Notes under the pieces: model-generated
Told to the model about the DNA's origin: nothing
Seen by the model: only the letters and a program-made list of their open reading frames with translations
The model's database searches: none
Assembly: GCF_024655635.1 (NCBI RefSeq)
Contig: NZ_JANLGI010000015.1
Coordinates: 1-64,000, forward strand
Direction: 5' to 3'
Source of the DNA: Allobosea sp. 47.2.35
GTDB lineage: Bacteria > Pseudomonadota > Alphaproteobacteria > Rhizobiales > Beijerinckiaceae
Length of the DNA stretch: 64,000 bases
Made by a program: the position numbers and the translations under genes
Shown: piece after piece, positions 48,744 through 57,887 of the stretch
Position numbering within the stretch: the stretch's first letter is position 1
Layout of the letters: each line of letters opens with the position of its first letter

Positions 48744-50518
48744 CCGAGCCGACACGAAACGAGGTTTCGATGGAGCAGCAGCACGAGGCCGCCGAGGGCG
48801 TGGTCAAGCGCGGGCGCCTGGCCTGGTTGCGCGACGTCTTCCGCATGAGCGGCGAGAAAAGCGAGCCGCGCGTCGGCCTCGTCATCCTCGGCTTCTCCGC
48901 GCTGTTCCTCGCCATCACCGGCCGTCTGGTCTATCTCGGCGTCGCCCCGAACGAGCAGGTGGGCCTGCGCCGCGCGACCTCCAATGCCATTTCGGCCGCC
49001 CGGCCCGACATCGTCGACCGCAACGGCGAGGTCATGGCGACCGATATCCGCACGGTCTCGGTCTTCGCCGAGCCGCGCCGTATCCTCGACAAGGACGAGG
49101 CGACCGAGCTTTTGACGGCCGTGCTGCCGGACCTCGACGCCAAGGAACTGCGCGACAAACTCGGCACCAAGAAGGGCTTCGTCTGGGTCAAGCGCGAGAT
49201 CACGCCGCGCCAGCAGGCGGAAGTCCACCGGCTTGGCATCCCCGGCGTCGGGTTCGTGCCCGAGAACAAGCGCGTCTACCCGAACGGCAATGCCGCAGCC
49301 CACGTGCTCGGCTTCGCGAATATCGACAATGTCGGCATTGCCGGAATCGAGAAATACATCGACTCGCAAGGCCTGCAGGACCTGAACGGAGCGGGGCTGG
49401 CGACCGAGGCGTCCGATCTCAAGCCGGTCAAGCTGTCGATCGACCTGCGTGTCCAGCACCTGCTGCGAGACGAACTCGCCAAGGGACTGGAACGCTTCAA
49501 GGCCATCGCCGCCGCGGGCGCGATCATGGACGTCAACACCGGCGAGGTGATCGCGCTGGTCTCGCTGCCCGATTTCGATCCGGGTAACCCGGTCGATGCG
49601 CTGGAGAAGGACCGGATCAACCGGATGAATGTCGGCGTCTACGAGATGGGCTCGACCTTCAAGGCGCTGACCATCGCGATGGCGCTGGATTCCGGCAAGG
49701 TGAACATCAATTCGAGCTTCTCGACCGCCGGCGGCATGATGCGGTTCGGCCGGCAGGTCATCAAGGAATACCACGGCACCGGCCGGACGCTGACCGTGCC
49801 GGAAGTCTTCCTGCACTCGTCGAACATGGGCTCGATCAAGATGGCGCTGGCCGTCGGCGTCGAGGGCCACAAGGCCTTCCTCAAGAAGATGATGCAGCTC
49901 GACCGGATGACGACCGAGCTGCCGGAAAGCGCGGCGCCGATCGTTCCGCAGCGCTGGGGCGAAATCAACACCGCGACCATCGCCTTCGGCCACGGCCTCG
50001 CCGTCGCGCCGCTGCAGGCGCTGTCGGCGGTCGCCGCGCTGGTCAATGGCGGCTACCTGATGAAGCCGACCTTCCTGAAGCGCAGCGAGGAGGAAGCCCG
50101 GCAGGTTGCGACCCGCGTGATCAAGCCGGAGACCTCGGAGGCGATGCGCTTCATCATGCGGCTCAACGGCGAGAAGGGCTCGGCCCGCAAGGCCGACGTT
50201 GCCGGCTATTTCGTCGGCGGCAAGACCGGCACGGCCGAAAAGGTCATCAACGGCCGCTACGCCAAGAACAAGAACTTCACGACCTTCACGGCGATCGCCC
50301 CTTCCGACAAGCCGAAATACCTGTTCCTCGCGATCTATGACGAGCCGAAGGGCTATGCCGAGAGCGGCGGCTATTCAACCGCGGCGTGGAATGCCGGCGT
50401 CACGACCGGCCGCGTGATCGAGCGCGCCGGGCCGATCCTGGGGCTCAACCCGCGCTTCGACCCGCCGCCGTTGCCCTTCCCGCTGATGGCGCGGCTCGGC
50501 GCCTGGGGTTCGCGCTAA
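48740..50518 (+). CDS. ftsI: Septal peptidoglycan transpeptidase FtsI (PBP3)
   Basis: A 592-residue class B penicillin-binding protein that crosslinks septal murein with FtsW. One membrane helix at about 44-64 (VGLVILGFSALFLAITGRLVYL) precedes the non-catalytic domain (ARPDIVDRNGEVMATDI). The transpeptidase domain follows, with the active Ser in STFK (305-308), SSN (360-362) and KTG (495-497). Length is normal. The ATG overlaps the ftsL stop by 4 bases. It belongs to the ftsL-ftsI-murE segment of the cluster. Confidence 0.97.
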   Translation: MTEPTRNEVSMEQQHEAAEGVVKRGRLAWLRDVFRMSGEKSEPRVGLVILGFSALFLAITGRLVYLGVAPNEQVGLRRATSNAISAARPDIVDRNGEVMATDIRTVSVFAEPRRILDKDEATELLTAVLPDLDAKELRDKLGTKKGFVWVKREITPRQQAEVHRLGIPGVGFVPENKRVYPNGNAAAHVLGFANIDNVGIAGIEKYIDSQGLQDLNGAGLATEASDLKPVKLSIDLRVQHLLRDELAKGLERFKAIAAAGAIMDVNTGEVIALVSLPDFDPGNPVDALEKDRINRMNVGVYEMGSTFKALTIAMALDSGKVNINSSFSTAGGMMRFGRQVIKEYHGTGRTLTVPEVFLHSSNMGSIKMALAVGVEGHKAFLKKMMQLDRMTTELPESAAPIVPQRWGEINTATIAFGHGLAVAPLQALSAVAALVNGGYLMKPTFLKRSEEEARQVATRVIKPETSEAMRFIMRLNGEKGSARKADVAGYFVGGKTGTAEKVINGRYAKNKNFTTFTAIAPSDKPKYLFLAIYDEPKGYAESGGYSTAAWNAGVTTGRVIERAGPILGLNPRFDPPPLPFPLMARLGAWGSR

Positions 50519-50539
50519 GCACAGTCTATAACGGTGGCC

Positions 50540-52000
50540 ATGACGATGACCGGATACAGCCTCGGAGACCTCTTCCCCGAGATTTTCGAGGCTGAGGCCG
50601 CGAGCCAGCAGGTGCATGGCGTGGCCTTCGACAGCCGCAAGGTGACCGGCGACGACGTCTTCGTCGCGCTCGCCGGTGCCAAGGCCGATGGCGCGCGCTT
50701 CATCATGGATGCGGTCGGGCATGGCGCGGTCGCGATCGTCTCGGGCGGCCCGCGCCCGGCCGACCTGCCGGCCGGCGTCGCCTTCGCGCAGGTCGACGAT
50801 CCGCGGCTGGCGTTGTCCCTGGCCGCGGCGAAAATCCATCCGCGGCAGCCGGAGACCATTGTCGCGGTGACCGGGACCAGCGGCAAATCCTCGGTCGCGG
50901 ATTTCACCCGCCAGATCTTCCAGGCGCTCGGCCATGAAGCGGCGAGCGTCGGTACGATCGGCGTCGTGACCAGCAAGGGCGCCGATTACGGCTCGCTGAC
51001 GACGCCGGACCCGCTCTCGCTGCACGCCTCCTTCGACAAGCTCGCGGGCGAGGGCATCACGCATCTGGCGATGGAGGCCTCCTCGCACGGGCTCGACCAG
51101 CGCCGCCTCGACGGCGTGCGGCTCAGCGCCGGCGCCTTCCTCAATCTCGGGCGCGACCATCTCGATTATCACCCGAGCGTCGAGGACTACCTCGCCGCGA
51201 AACTGCGGCTCTGGGACTTGCTGCCCGCGGGCGCTCCGGTGGTGATCAACCGCGACGAGCCCTATGCGGAGGAGGCGGCTGAGGCTGCGGCCAAGGCGGG
51301 GCACCCGATCATCGGCATCGGCCGCGAGGGCGAGACGCTGACCTTGCTGCGCAACGAGCGCGACGGCTTCTCGCAGCGCCTGACCGTCGGGTTCGACGGG
51401 CGCGAGCTATCGGTCGACCTGCCGCTGGTCGGCGATTTCATGGCCGGCAATGCGCTGGTTGCGGCCGGGCTCGCCATCGCGACTGGCGAGGACAAGGCTC
51501 GTTCGCTCAAGGCGATTTCCGGACTGAAGGGCGTCGCCGGGCGGCTCGAACGCGTCGGCGAGACCAATGGTGGGCTCGTCGTCGTCGATTACGCGCATAA
51601 GCCCGATGCGCTCGCTGCGGTTCTGACCACGCTCAGGCCCTATGCGACCGGGCGGCTGATCTGCGTCTTCGGCTGCGGCGGCGACCGCGACAAGGGCAAG
51701 CGCCCATTGATGGGCGCGATCGCGGCCGAGAAGGCCGATATCGCCATCGTCACCGACGACAATCCGCGCAGCGAGAACCCGGCGACGATCCGGGCCGAGA
51801 TCATGGCCGCTTCGCCCAAGCTCCAGGAGATCGGCGACCGCGAGGAAGCGATCAACGCTGCCGTCAAGATGCTGAAGCCTGGGGATTTGCTGATCGTGGC
51901 CGGAAAAGGCCATGAATCCGGCCAGATCATAGGCGACCGGACGCTGCCCTTCTCGGACCATGACGTGGTCCGCAAGGCGCTATCGGAGATGACGAAATGA
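50540..52000 (+). CDS. murE: UDP-MurNAc-tripeptide synthetase MurE (meso-DAP adding)
   Basis: MurE ligates the third stem amino acid to UDP-MurNAc-L-Ala-D-Glu with ATP. Three Mur ligase domains are present: VHGVAFDSRKVTGDDVFVAL, the ATP loop VTGTSGKSSVADF with HLAMEASSHGLDQRR, and the C-terminal domain with VVVDYAHKPDAL. The specificity motif Asp-Asn-Pro-Arg (IVTDDNPRSENPA) indicates meso-diaminopimelate. The start may be GTG 50534, ATG 50540 or ATG 50546. Its stop overlaps murF by 4 bases. Confidence 0.96.
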   Translation: MTMTGYSLGDLFPEIFEAEAASQQVHGVAFDSRKVTGDDVFVALAGAKADGARFIMDAVGHGAVAIVSGGPRPADLPAGVAFAQVDDPRLALSLAAAKIHPRQPETIVAVTGTSGKSSVADFTRQIFQALGHEAASVGTIGVVTSKGADYGSLTTPDPLSLHASFDKLAGEGITHLAMEASSHGLDQRRLDGVRLSAGAFLNLGRDHLDYHPSVEDYLAAKLRLWDLLPAGAPVVINRDEPYAEEAAEAAAKAGHPIIGIGREGETLTLLRNERDGFSQRLTVGFDGRELSVDLPLVGDFMAGNALVAAGLAIATGEDKARSLKAISGLKGVAGRLERVGETNGGLVVVDYAHKPDALAAVLTTLRPYATGRLICVFGCGGDRDKGKRPLMGAIAAEKADIAIVTDDNPRSENPATIRAEIMAASPKLQEIGDREEAINAAVKMLKPGDLLIVAGKGHESGQIIGDRTLPFSDHDVVRKALSEMTK

Positions 52001-53424
52001 GCGCCCCGCTCTGGACCGGAGACAAGCTGATCGCGGCGTTGCGCGCGAAGCCTGAGGGCGCCGTGCCGCCGGTCGTGACCGGCGCCTCGATCGATACCCG
52101 CACGCTGGAGCCGGGCGACGTCTTCTTCGCCATCACCGGCGAGGCCCGCAGCGGGCATGATTTCGTCAAGGGCGCGCTCGACAAGGGCGCGGCGCTCGCC
52201 GTGATCGACGAGGCGCATGCGGCGCAGTTTGAGGGCGCCGGCGCGCTTGCCGTCGTGCCGGACGTGCTGAAGGCGATGGAGCATGCGGGCACCGCGCGCC
52301 GTGCCGAGCTCAAGGCAGGTGTCGTGGCGGTCACCGGCTCGGTCGGCAAGACCGGCACCAAGGAGGCTTTGCGCCTTGTGCTCTCGCGCCAGGGCAATAC
52401 CCATGCGCCGGTTGCCTCCTACAACAACCACTGGGGCGTGCCGCTCACATTGTGTCGGACGCCCAGCGACGTCGCCTATGGCGTCTACGAGATTGGCATG
52501 AACAGCCCCGGCGAGATCGTCCCACTGGCACGGATGGTGCGCCCGCAGGTCGCCATCGTCACCACGATCCAGCCCGTGCATCTCGCGGCCTTCGCCTCGC
52601 TGGAGGGGATCGCCGAGGAGAAGGCCGGGGTCTATTGGGAGCTGGAGAAGGGCGGCACGGCGATCGTCAATGCCGATATCCCGCAATCCGAACTGCTGCG
52701 CGATATCGCCAAATCCGGCCCGGCCGGGCGGATCATCACCTTCGGCGAAAGCCCCGATGCCGACGTCAAGCTGATCTCCTGTGCACTGAAGCCTGACCTG
52801 TCGACGGTCGAGGCCCGCGTCTTCGGCGAGCCGGTGACCTACCGGCTGGGCAGCCCCGGCAAGCATATCGTGCTGAACTCGCTCGCGGTGCTGGCCGCCG
52901 TGCATGCGCTCGGCGCCGATCTCGCGCTGGCGGCGCTGGCGCTGGGCGACCTCACGCCGCCGGCCGGACGGGGCGCGCGGCAGGTGCTGCAGGCGCCGGG
53001 CGGCAGGATCACGCTGCTCGACGAGAGCTATAACGGCAACCCCGCCTCGATGCGGGCCGCGATCGAGAATCTCGGCCGCCTGCCGGTCGAGGGCCGCGGC
53101 CGGCGCATCGCCGTGCTCGGCGACATGCTCGAACTCGGGCCGACCGGGCCGGAGCTGCATCGCGGGCTCGCGGAGCCGCTGGTTTCGAACGGCATCGACA
53201 AGGTCTTCACCTGTGGCCCGCTGATGAAGGGGCTGCATGAAAGCTTGCCTTCCGCCATGCGGGGGGCTTATGCCGCCTCCGCGAGCGAGCTGGAGCCGCT
53301 CGTGCTCGATGCGATTCGCGGCGGTGACACCGTCACGGTCAAGGGATCGCTGGGCACGCGCATGGGTCCGATCGTCAAGGCGATCCTCGCGCGCTTTCCT
53401 GCTGTGCCTGCCGAAGACCGATAG
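51997..53424 (+). CDS. murF: UDP-MurNAc-tripeptide-D-Ala-D-Ala ligase MurF
   Basis: A 475-residue ligase that adds D-Ala-D-Ala, the product of the Ddl encoded at the window end, to the tripeptide. The ATP loop is VTGSVGKTGTKEAL, followed by VASYNNHWGVPLTL, YGVYEIGMNSPGEI, the catalytic region VTTIQPVHLAAF and LLDESYNGNPASMRAAI of the C-terminal domain. It starts within the murE stop and ends 18 bases before mraY. Confidence 0.96.
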   Translation: MSAPLWTGDKLIAALRAKPEGAVPPVVTGASIDTRTLEPGDVFFAITGEARSGHDFVKGALDKGAALAVIDEAHAAQFEGAGALAVVPDVLKAMEHAGTARRAELKAGVVAVTGSVGKTGTKEALRLVLSRQGNTHAPVASYNNHWGVPLTLCRTPSDVAYGVYEIGMNSPGEIVPLARMVRPQVAIVTTIQPVHLAAFASLEGIAEEKAGVYWELEKGGTAIVNADIPQSELLRDIAKSGPAGRIITFGESPDADVKLISCALKPDLSTVEARVFGEPVTYRLGSPGKHIVLNSLAVLAAVHALGADLALAALALGDLTPPAGRGARQVLQAPGGRITLLDESYNGNPASMRAAIENLGRLPVEGRGRRIAVLGDMLELGPTGPELHRGLAEPLVSNGIDKVFTCGPLMKGLHESLPSAMRGAYAASASELEPLVLDAIRGGDTVTVKGSLGTRMGPIVKAILARFPAVPAEDR

Positions 53425-53442
53425 ACAAGAGAACCAAGCAGT

Positions 53443-54525
53443 ATGCTCGTCTGGCTCGCCGACTTCGCCAGCACCTTCCCGGTGCTGAACGTCTTCCGCT
53501 ACATCACCTTCCGCGCAGGCGGAGCGACGGCGACGGCGCTGCTCTTCGTCTTCTTCTTCGGGCCCTCGGCGATCTCCTGGCTCCGGATCAAGCAGGGCAA
53601 GGGCCAGCCGATCCGCACCGACGGACCGGAATCGCATCTCGCCAAGCGCGGCACGCCGACCATGGGCGGGCTGATGATCCTGACCGGGCTGTTCGTCGCG
53701 GTGCTGCTCTGGGGCAACCTGCGCAACCCTTATGTCTGGATCGTGCTCGGCGTCACCGCGGCCTATGGCGCGATCGGCTTCTATGACGATTATCTCAAGG
53801 TCACCAAGCAGTCGCATAAGGGCTTCTCGGGCAAGGCGCGCATTTCGATCGAGGTCGTGGTCGCGCTGATCGCCTGCTATTTCATCATGCAGACGCAGCC
53901 GCCGGCGATCGGCTCGGGCTTCGCGATGCCCTTCCTCAAGGAAGCGATCATCCCGCTCGGCATCCTGTTTCCGCTGGTCACCGCCTTCGTCGTGGTCGGC
54001 GCCGGCAATTCGGTGAACCTGACCGACGGTCTCGACGGGCTCGCCATCGTGCCGGTGATGATCGCGGCTGGCACCTTCGGCTTCATCTCCTATCTTGTCG
54101 GCAACGCGATCTTCGCCAACTACCTGCAGATTCACCATATCCCCGGCGCCGGCGAGCTTGCGGTGATCTGTGGCGCGGTGATCGGCGCCGGCCTCGGCTT
54201 CCTCTGGTTCAACGCACCGCCGGCCCAGATATTCATGGGTGATACCGGCTCGCTGGGTCTCGGCGGCCTGCTCGGCACCATCGCGGTCGCGACCAAGCAC
54301 GAGATCGTTCTGGCGATCGTCGGCGGCCTTTTCGTCGTCGAGGCGCTCTCGGTCATCATCCAGGTCTTCGTGTTCAAGCGCACGGGCAAGCGCGTCTTCC
54401 TGATGGCGCCGATCCACCATCATTTCGAGAAACTGGGCTGGACCGAGCCGCAGGTCGTGATCCGCTTCTGGATCATTTCGGTGGTGTTGGCGCTGGTCGG
54501 CCTCGCCACGCTGAAGCTGCGCTGA
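53443..54525 (+). CDS. mraY: Phospho-MurNAc-pentapeptide translocase MraY
   Basis: A 360-residue integral membrane enzyme with about ten helices that makes lipid I from UDP-MurNAc-pentapeptide and undecaprenyl phosphate. Catalytic elements are [11 protein letters not shown], the Asp pair in [33 protein letters not shown] and the loop [13 protein letters not shown]. It lies 18 bases after murF and 10 before murD, in the usual order. Confidence 0.97.
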   Translation: MLVWLADFASTFPVLNVFRYITFRAGGATATALLFVFFFGPSAISWLRIKQGKGQPIRTDGPESHLAKRGTPTMGGLMILTGLFVAVLLWGNLRNPYVWIVLGVTAAYGAIGFYDDYLKVTKQSHKGFSGKARISIEVVVALIACYFIMQTQPPAIGSGFAMPFLKEAIIPLGILFPLVTAFVVVGAGNSVNLTDGLDGLAIVPVMIAAGTFGFISYLVGNAIFANYLQIHHIPGAGELAVICGAVIGAGLGFLWFNAPPAQIFMGDTGSLGLGGLLGTIAVATKHEIVLAIVGGLFVVEALSVIIQVFVFKRTGKRVFLMAPIHHHFEKLGWTEPQVVIRFWIISVVLALVGLATLKLR

Positions 54526-54535
54526 GAGTGCACGC

Positions 54536-55969
54536 ATGACGCCCGTCACCGTTTTCGCCGGGCGTAGGGTCGCCCTGTTTGGCCTCGGCGGCTCGGGGCT
54601 TGCGACGGCGCGTGCGCTCAAGGCGGGCGGCGCCGAGGTCGCGGCCTGGGACGACAACGAGAAAAGCCGGGACAAAGCTGCGGCTGAGGGTATCGCCGTC
54701 GTCGATCTCGCAAGCGCCGACTGGTCCGGTTTCGCGGCTTTCGTGCTCTCGCCCGGCGTGCCGTTGACCCATCCCGAGCCGCACTGGACCGTCGGCAAGG
54801 CCAAGGTTGCCGGCGTCGCGATCATCGGCGATGTCGAATTGTTCTTTTTGGAGCGGGCGAAGATCGCGCCGGGCTCTCCAGTCGTCTGCATTACCGGCAC
54901 CAACGGCAAGTCGACCACGACCGCGCTGATCGCGCATGTGCTGAAGGAAGCCGGCCGCGACGTGCAGATGGGCGGCAATATCGGCACCGCCGTGCTGGCG
55001 CTGGAGCCGCCGGCCGCGAACCGCATCCATGTCATCGAGTGCTCAAGCTACCAGATCGACCTTGCGCCTTCGCTCAAGCCCACTGTCGGCATCCAGATGA
55101 ACCTGACGCCGGATCATCTCGACCGGCACGGCTCGCTGGAGAACTACGCGGGAATCAAGGAACGGCTGGTCGCGGCGGCCGATATCGCGGTCGTCGGCGT
55201 CGATGACGAGGCTTCCAAGCAGATGGCGAGGCGCCGGGCCGCCGGAGGCCGCCCACTGGTCAGGATCAGCGGCGAGCAGCCTCTCGACGAGGGCGTCTTC
55301 GCCGGCGTCACCGCCAATCAGGGCCGGCTCGATACGCGCATCGTCGAAGTGAAGGACGGCAAGCCGAAGGTGGTGGCCAATCTCGCGGGGATCGGTTCGC
55401 TGCGCGGCTCGCACAACGCGCAGAATGCGGCGGCGGCCTTTGCCGCCTGCTCGGCCTTGGGCCTGAGCGCCGAGGAGATCGCTGATGGATTCAAGACCTA
55501 TCCGGGCCTGGCGCATCGCATGGAGGAGCTCGGCCGGATCGGCCGCGTCGTCTTCATCAACGATTCCAAGGCGACCAACGCGGATTCGACCGAGAAGGCG
55601 CTGACCTCCTTCCACGGCATCTTCTGGATCCTCGGCGGCAAGGCCAAGGAGGGCGGCATCGAAAGCTTGCGCCGTTACTTCCCGAATATCGCCCGCGCCT
55701 ACCTCATCGGGGCTGCAAGCGATCTCTTCGCCGCGACCTTCGACGATGACGGGCGCGTCTCCTATGAGCGCAGCGTCACGCTCGACAAGGCCGTGGCCGA
55801 GGCGACCCGCGACGCGCTGGCGGCGACGGGCGAGGGCGAGATCGCGGTGCTGCTCTCGCCGGCCTGCGCTTCCTTCGACCAGTTCCCGAATTTCGAGGTG
55901 CGCGGCGATACGTTCCGCAAGCTGGTCGCGGAGCTGCCGGGCTTCGAGCCTTTCGGCGGGAAGCGGTAG
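54536..55969 (+). CDS. murD: UDP-MurNAc-L-alanine-D-glutamate ligase MurD
   Basis: A 477-residue Mur ligase that adds D-Glu as the second stem residue. The N-terminal UMP-binding domain begins [17 protein letters not shown]. The ATP loop is [18 protein letters not shown], with [11 protein letters not shown] and [18 protein letters not shown] in the centre and [13 protein letters not shown] and [19 protein letters not shown] near the C terminus. It is the last gene of the first dcw block; a VOC gene on the opposite strand separates it from ftsW. Confidence 0.97.
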   Translation: MTPVTVFAGRRVALFGLGGSGLATARALKAGGAEVAAWDDNEKSRDKAAAEGIAVVDLASADWSGFAAFVLSPGVPLTHPEPHWTVGKAKVAGVAIIGDVELFFLERAKIAPGSPVVCITGTNGKSTTTALIAHVLKEAGRDVQMGGNIGTAVLALEPPAANRIHVIECSSYQIDLAPSLKPTVGIQMNLTPDHLDRHGSLENYAGIKERLVAAADIAVVGVDDEASKQMARRRAAGGRPLVRISGEQPLDEGVFAGVTANQGRLDTRIVEVKDGKPKVVANLAGIGSLRGSHNAQNAAAAFAACSALGLSAEEIADGFKTYPGLAHRMEELGRIGRVVFINDSKATNADSTEKALTSFHGIFWILGGKAKEGGIESLRRYFPNIARAYLIGAASDLFAATFDDDGRVSYERSVTLDKAVAEATRDALAATGEGEIAVLLSPACASFDQFPNFEVRGDTFRKLVAELPGFEPFGGKR

Positions 55970-55972
55970 GCC

Positions 55973-56452
55973 TCAGCCCCGCCGCGCGGCCTCGATCTTC
56001 GCGACGTCGATTTTCTGCATCGTCATCATCGCGGCGAAGGCGCGTTTCGCCTCCTCGCCGCCGACGGCAAGCGCCTCGCTGAGCACACGCGGCGTGATTT
56101 GCCAGGACAGGCCCCATTTGTCCTTGCACCAGCCGCATTCGCTCTCCTGCCCGCCATTGCCGACGATGGCGTTCCAGTAGCGATCCGTCTCCTCCTGGTC
56201 CTCGGTGGCGATCTGGAAGGAGAAGGCCTCGCTATGCTTGAACATCGGTCCGCCATTGAGGCCGAGGCAGGGAATGCCGAGCACGGTGAAGGTGACCGTC
56301 AGCACGTCGCCGGCCTTGCCCGAAGGGAAATCGGTCGGGGCACGGAAAACCTCGTTCACGGCGCTGTCCGGGAAGGTCTCGGCATAGAAGCGGGCGGCGG
56401 CCTCAGCGTCCTTGTCGTACCACAGGCAGATCGTGTTCTTGGCGATGGCCAT
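55973..56452 (-). CDS. VOC-family protein (PhnB/DUF3335-like, 3-demethylubiquinone methyltransferase-type domain)
   Basis: A 159-residue glyoxalase-fold protein of the PhnB-like group: TICLWYDKDAEAAARFYAETFPDSAV, DVLTVTFTVLGIPCLGLNGGP, and WGLSWQITPRVLSEAL with AAMMTMQKIDVAKIEAA at the end. The methyltransferase name is a historical family label and says nothing firm about function. It lies on the minus strand, 3 bases beyond the convergent murD stop, inside an otherwise co-directional wall-synthesis cluster, so it looks like an insertion. Base composition is like the neighbours. Confidence 0.88.
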   Translation of the reverse strand: MAIAKNTICLWYDKDAEAAARFYAETFPDSAVNEVFRAPTDFPSGKAGDVLTVTFTVLGIPCLGLNGGPMFKHSEAFSFQIATEDQEETDRYWNAIVGNGGQESECGWCKDKWGLSWQITPRVLSEALAVGGEEAKRAFAAMMTMQKIDVAKIEAARRG

Positions 56453-56758
56453 GGTCAGTCCTTTCGCTGTCGAGACAGGTGCGGGATGCAACTCCTCCCA
56501 TGAGGGCGACAATACGTGTCAGGAGAGGCTCCTGCATCTGACAGGCGACACGGGGCGAAGATGAGGCATGGGGCCGATCGGGGTGGCAGAGGCTGCATCG
56601 AACAGGCCGCAGAATAGCGAGGCGCCGCTGTGGATCGTGATGCTCCGGAACCGCCGATCCGGGGCATCGGAATCAATCGGTTAACCATTCATTGACAGAG
56701 TGATTCGTCACGCAAGCGCGGCTTCGGTCGCGCCGAATTTGTCGATGGGATACCCGTC
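56453..56758. promoter_or_regulatory. Promoter region of ftsW with CtrA-like and GANTC sites
   Basis: 306 bases between divergent VOC and ftsW genes. TTAACCATTCATTGAC (56681-56696) fits the CtrA pattern TTAA-N7-TTAAC with one mismatch. GANTC (CcrM) sites flank it at 56670-56674 and 56702-56706. Together they suggest cell-cycle-timed transcription of ftsW-murG-murC. Inference from motifs only. Confidence 0.5.
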
Positions 56759-57883
56759 ATGGTCTCGCGCGCGGAACCTTCTCTCAGCGGCCGCTGGTGG
56801 TGGTCGATCGACCGCCTCATCCTCACCGCGCTCGTCGCCCTGATGGTGTCGGGCGTCGTGCTGCTGATGGCGGGCGGGCCGCCGGTGGCCGAGCGGCTCG
56901 GCCTCTCGACGTTCCATTTCGTCAACCGGCAGGCGGCCTACCTCGTCGGCGCGATGGCGATCTTTCTCGGGGTGTCGCTGATGACGCCACGCCAGGTGCG
57001 CCGCGCCGCGCTGCTGATCTATCTCGGCTCGCTCGCCATGGTGGTGGCGACGCTCTATTTCGGCGTCGAGGTGAAGGGCGCCAAGCGCTGGCTGACGCTC
57101 GGCCCGTTGGGCTCGGTCCAGCCGTCCGAATTCCTCAAGCCCGCTTTCGTCATCATGGCCGCCTGGGCCTTCGCCGAGGGCACGCGCCGGCCGGACCTGC
57201 CGGGCACGATCCTGGCGCTGCTGCTGCTGCCGATCACCATCGTGCCGCTCGTCCTCCAGCCGGATTTCGGCCAGACCATGCTGGTCAGCCTCGTCTGGTG
57301 CGGGCTGTTCTTCGTCGCCGGCTTGCACTGGTTCTGGGTGATCGGGCTTGGCGGCATTGGCGCCGTCGGCATCCTCGTCGCCTATGAACTGGTGCCGCAC
57401 GTTCGCGCCCGCATCGAGCGCTTCATGGACAAGGGCTCGGGCGACTCGTTCCAGGTCGACACGGCGCTGGAGAGCTTCGCGCAGGGCGGCTGGCTCGGCA
57501 AAGGCCCGGGCGAGGGCACGGTGAAGCGCATCCTGCCCGACGCCCATACCGACTTCATCTTCGCGGTGACCGCCGAGGAATTCGGCATCGTGGTCTGCAT
57601 GCTGCTGGTCGCGCTCTTCGCCGCGATCGTGATCCGGGCGCTGTTCGTGGCGCAGAAGGCGGAGGACCCGTTCATTCGTCTCGCGGTCACCGGCCTTGCC
57701 CTGCTTTTCGGCATCCAGGCGGCAATCAACATGATGGTCAACCTGCACATGATGCCGGCCAAGGGCATGACGCTGCCCTTCATCTCCTATGGCGGCTCCT
57801 CGCTGCTCTCGCTCGCGGTCGGAACCGGTTTCCTGCTGGCATTGACCCGTCGCCGGCCGCGCGCGGTGGATTTCGGGCGCTGA
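56759..57883 (+). CDS. ftsW: Septal peptidoglycan polymerase FtsW
   Basis: A 374-residue SEDS glycosyltransferase with about ten membrane helices that polymerises lipid II at the septum with FtsI. Conserved pieces are FHFVNRQAAYLVG, KRWLTLGPLGSVQPSEFLKPAFV, LQPDFGQTMLV, GKGPGEGTVKRILPDAHTDFIFAVTAEEFG and GMTLPFISYGGSSLLS. The SEDS catalytic Asp is expected in the loop FMDKGSGDSFQVDTAL to AHTDFIF region. It has its own promoter region because of the inserted VOC gene and leads into murG 4 bases later. Confidence 0.96.
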   Translation: MVSRAEPSLSGRWWWSIDRLILTALVALMVSGVVLLMAGGPPVAERLGLSTFHFVNRQAAYLVGAMAIFLGVSLMTPRQVRRAALLIYLGSLAMVVATLYFGVEVKGAKRWLTLGPLGSVQPSEFLKPAFVIMAAWAFAEGTRRPDLPGTILALLLLPITIVPLVLQPDFGQTMLVSLVWCGLFFVAGLHWFWVIGLGGIGAVGILVAYELVPHVRARIERFMDKGSGDSFQVDTALESFAQGGWLGKGPGEGTVKRILPDAHTDFIFAVTAEEFGIVVCMLLVALFAAIVIRALFVAQKAEDPFIRLAVTGLALLFGIQAAINMMVNLHMMPAKGMTLPFISYGGSSLLSLAVGTGFLLALTRRRPRAVDFGR

Positions 57884-57887
57884 TCCG

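Noticed and set aside
51640..55035. A very long open frame on the minus strand (over 1100 codons)
   Set aside because: It is a shadow of murE, murF, mraY and murD on the plus strand, caused by GC-rich codon bias. Its translation is low-complexity and shows no domain, while the plus-strand products are fully recognisable.
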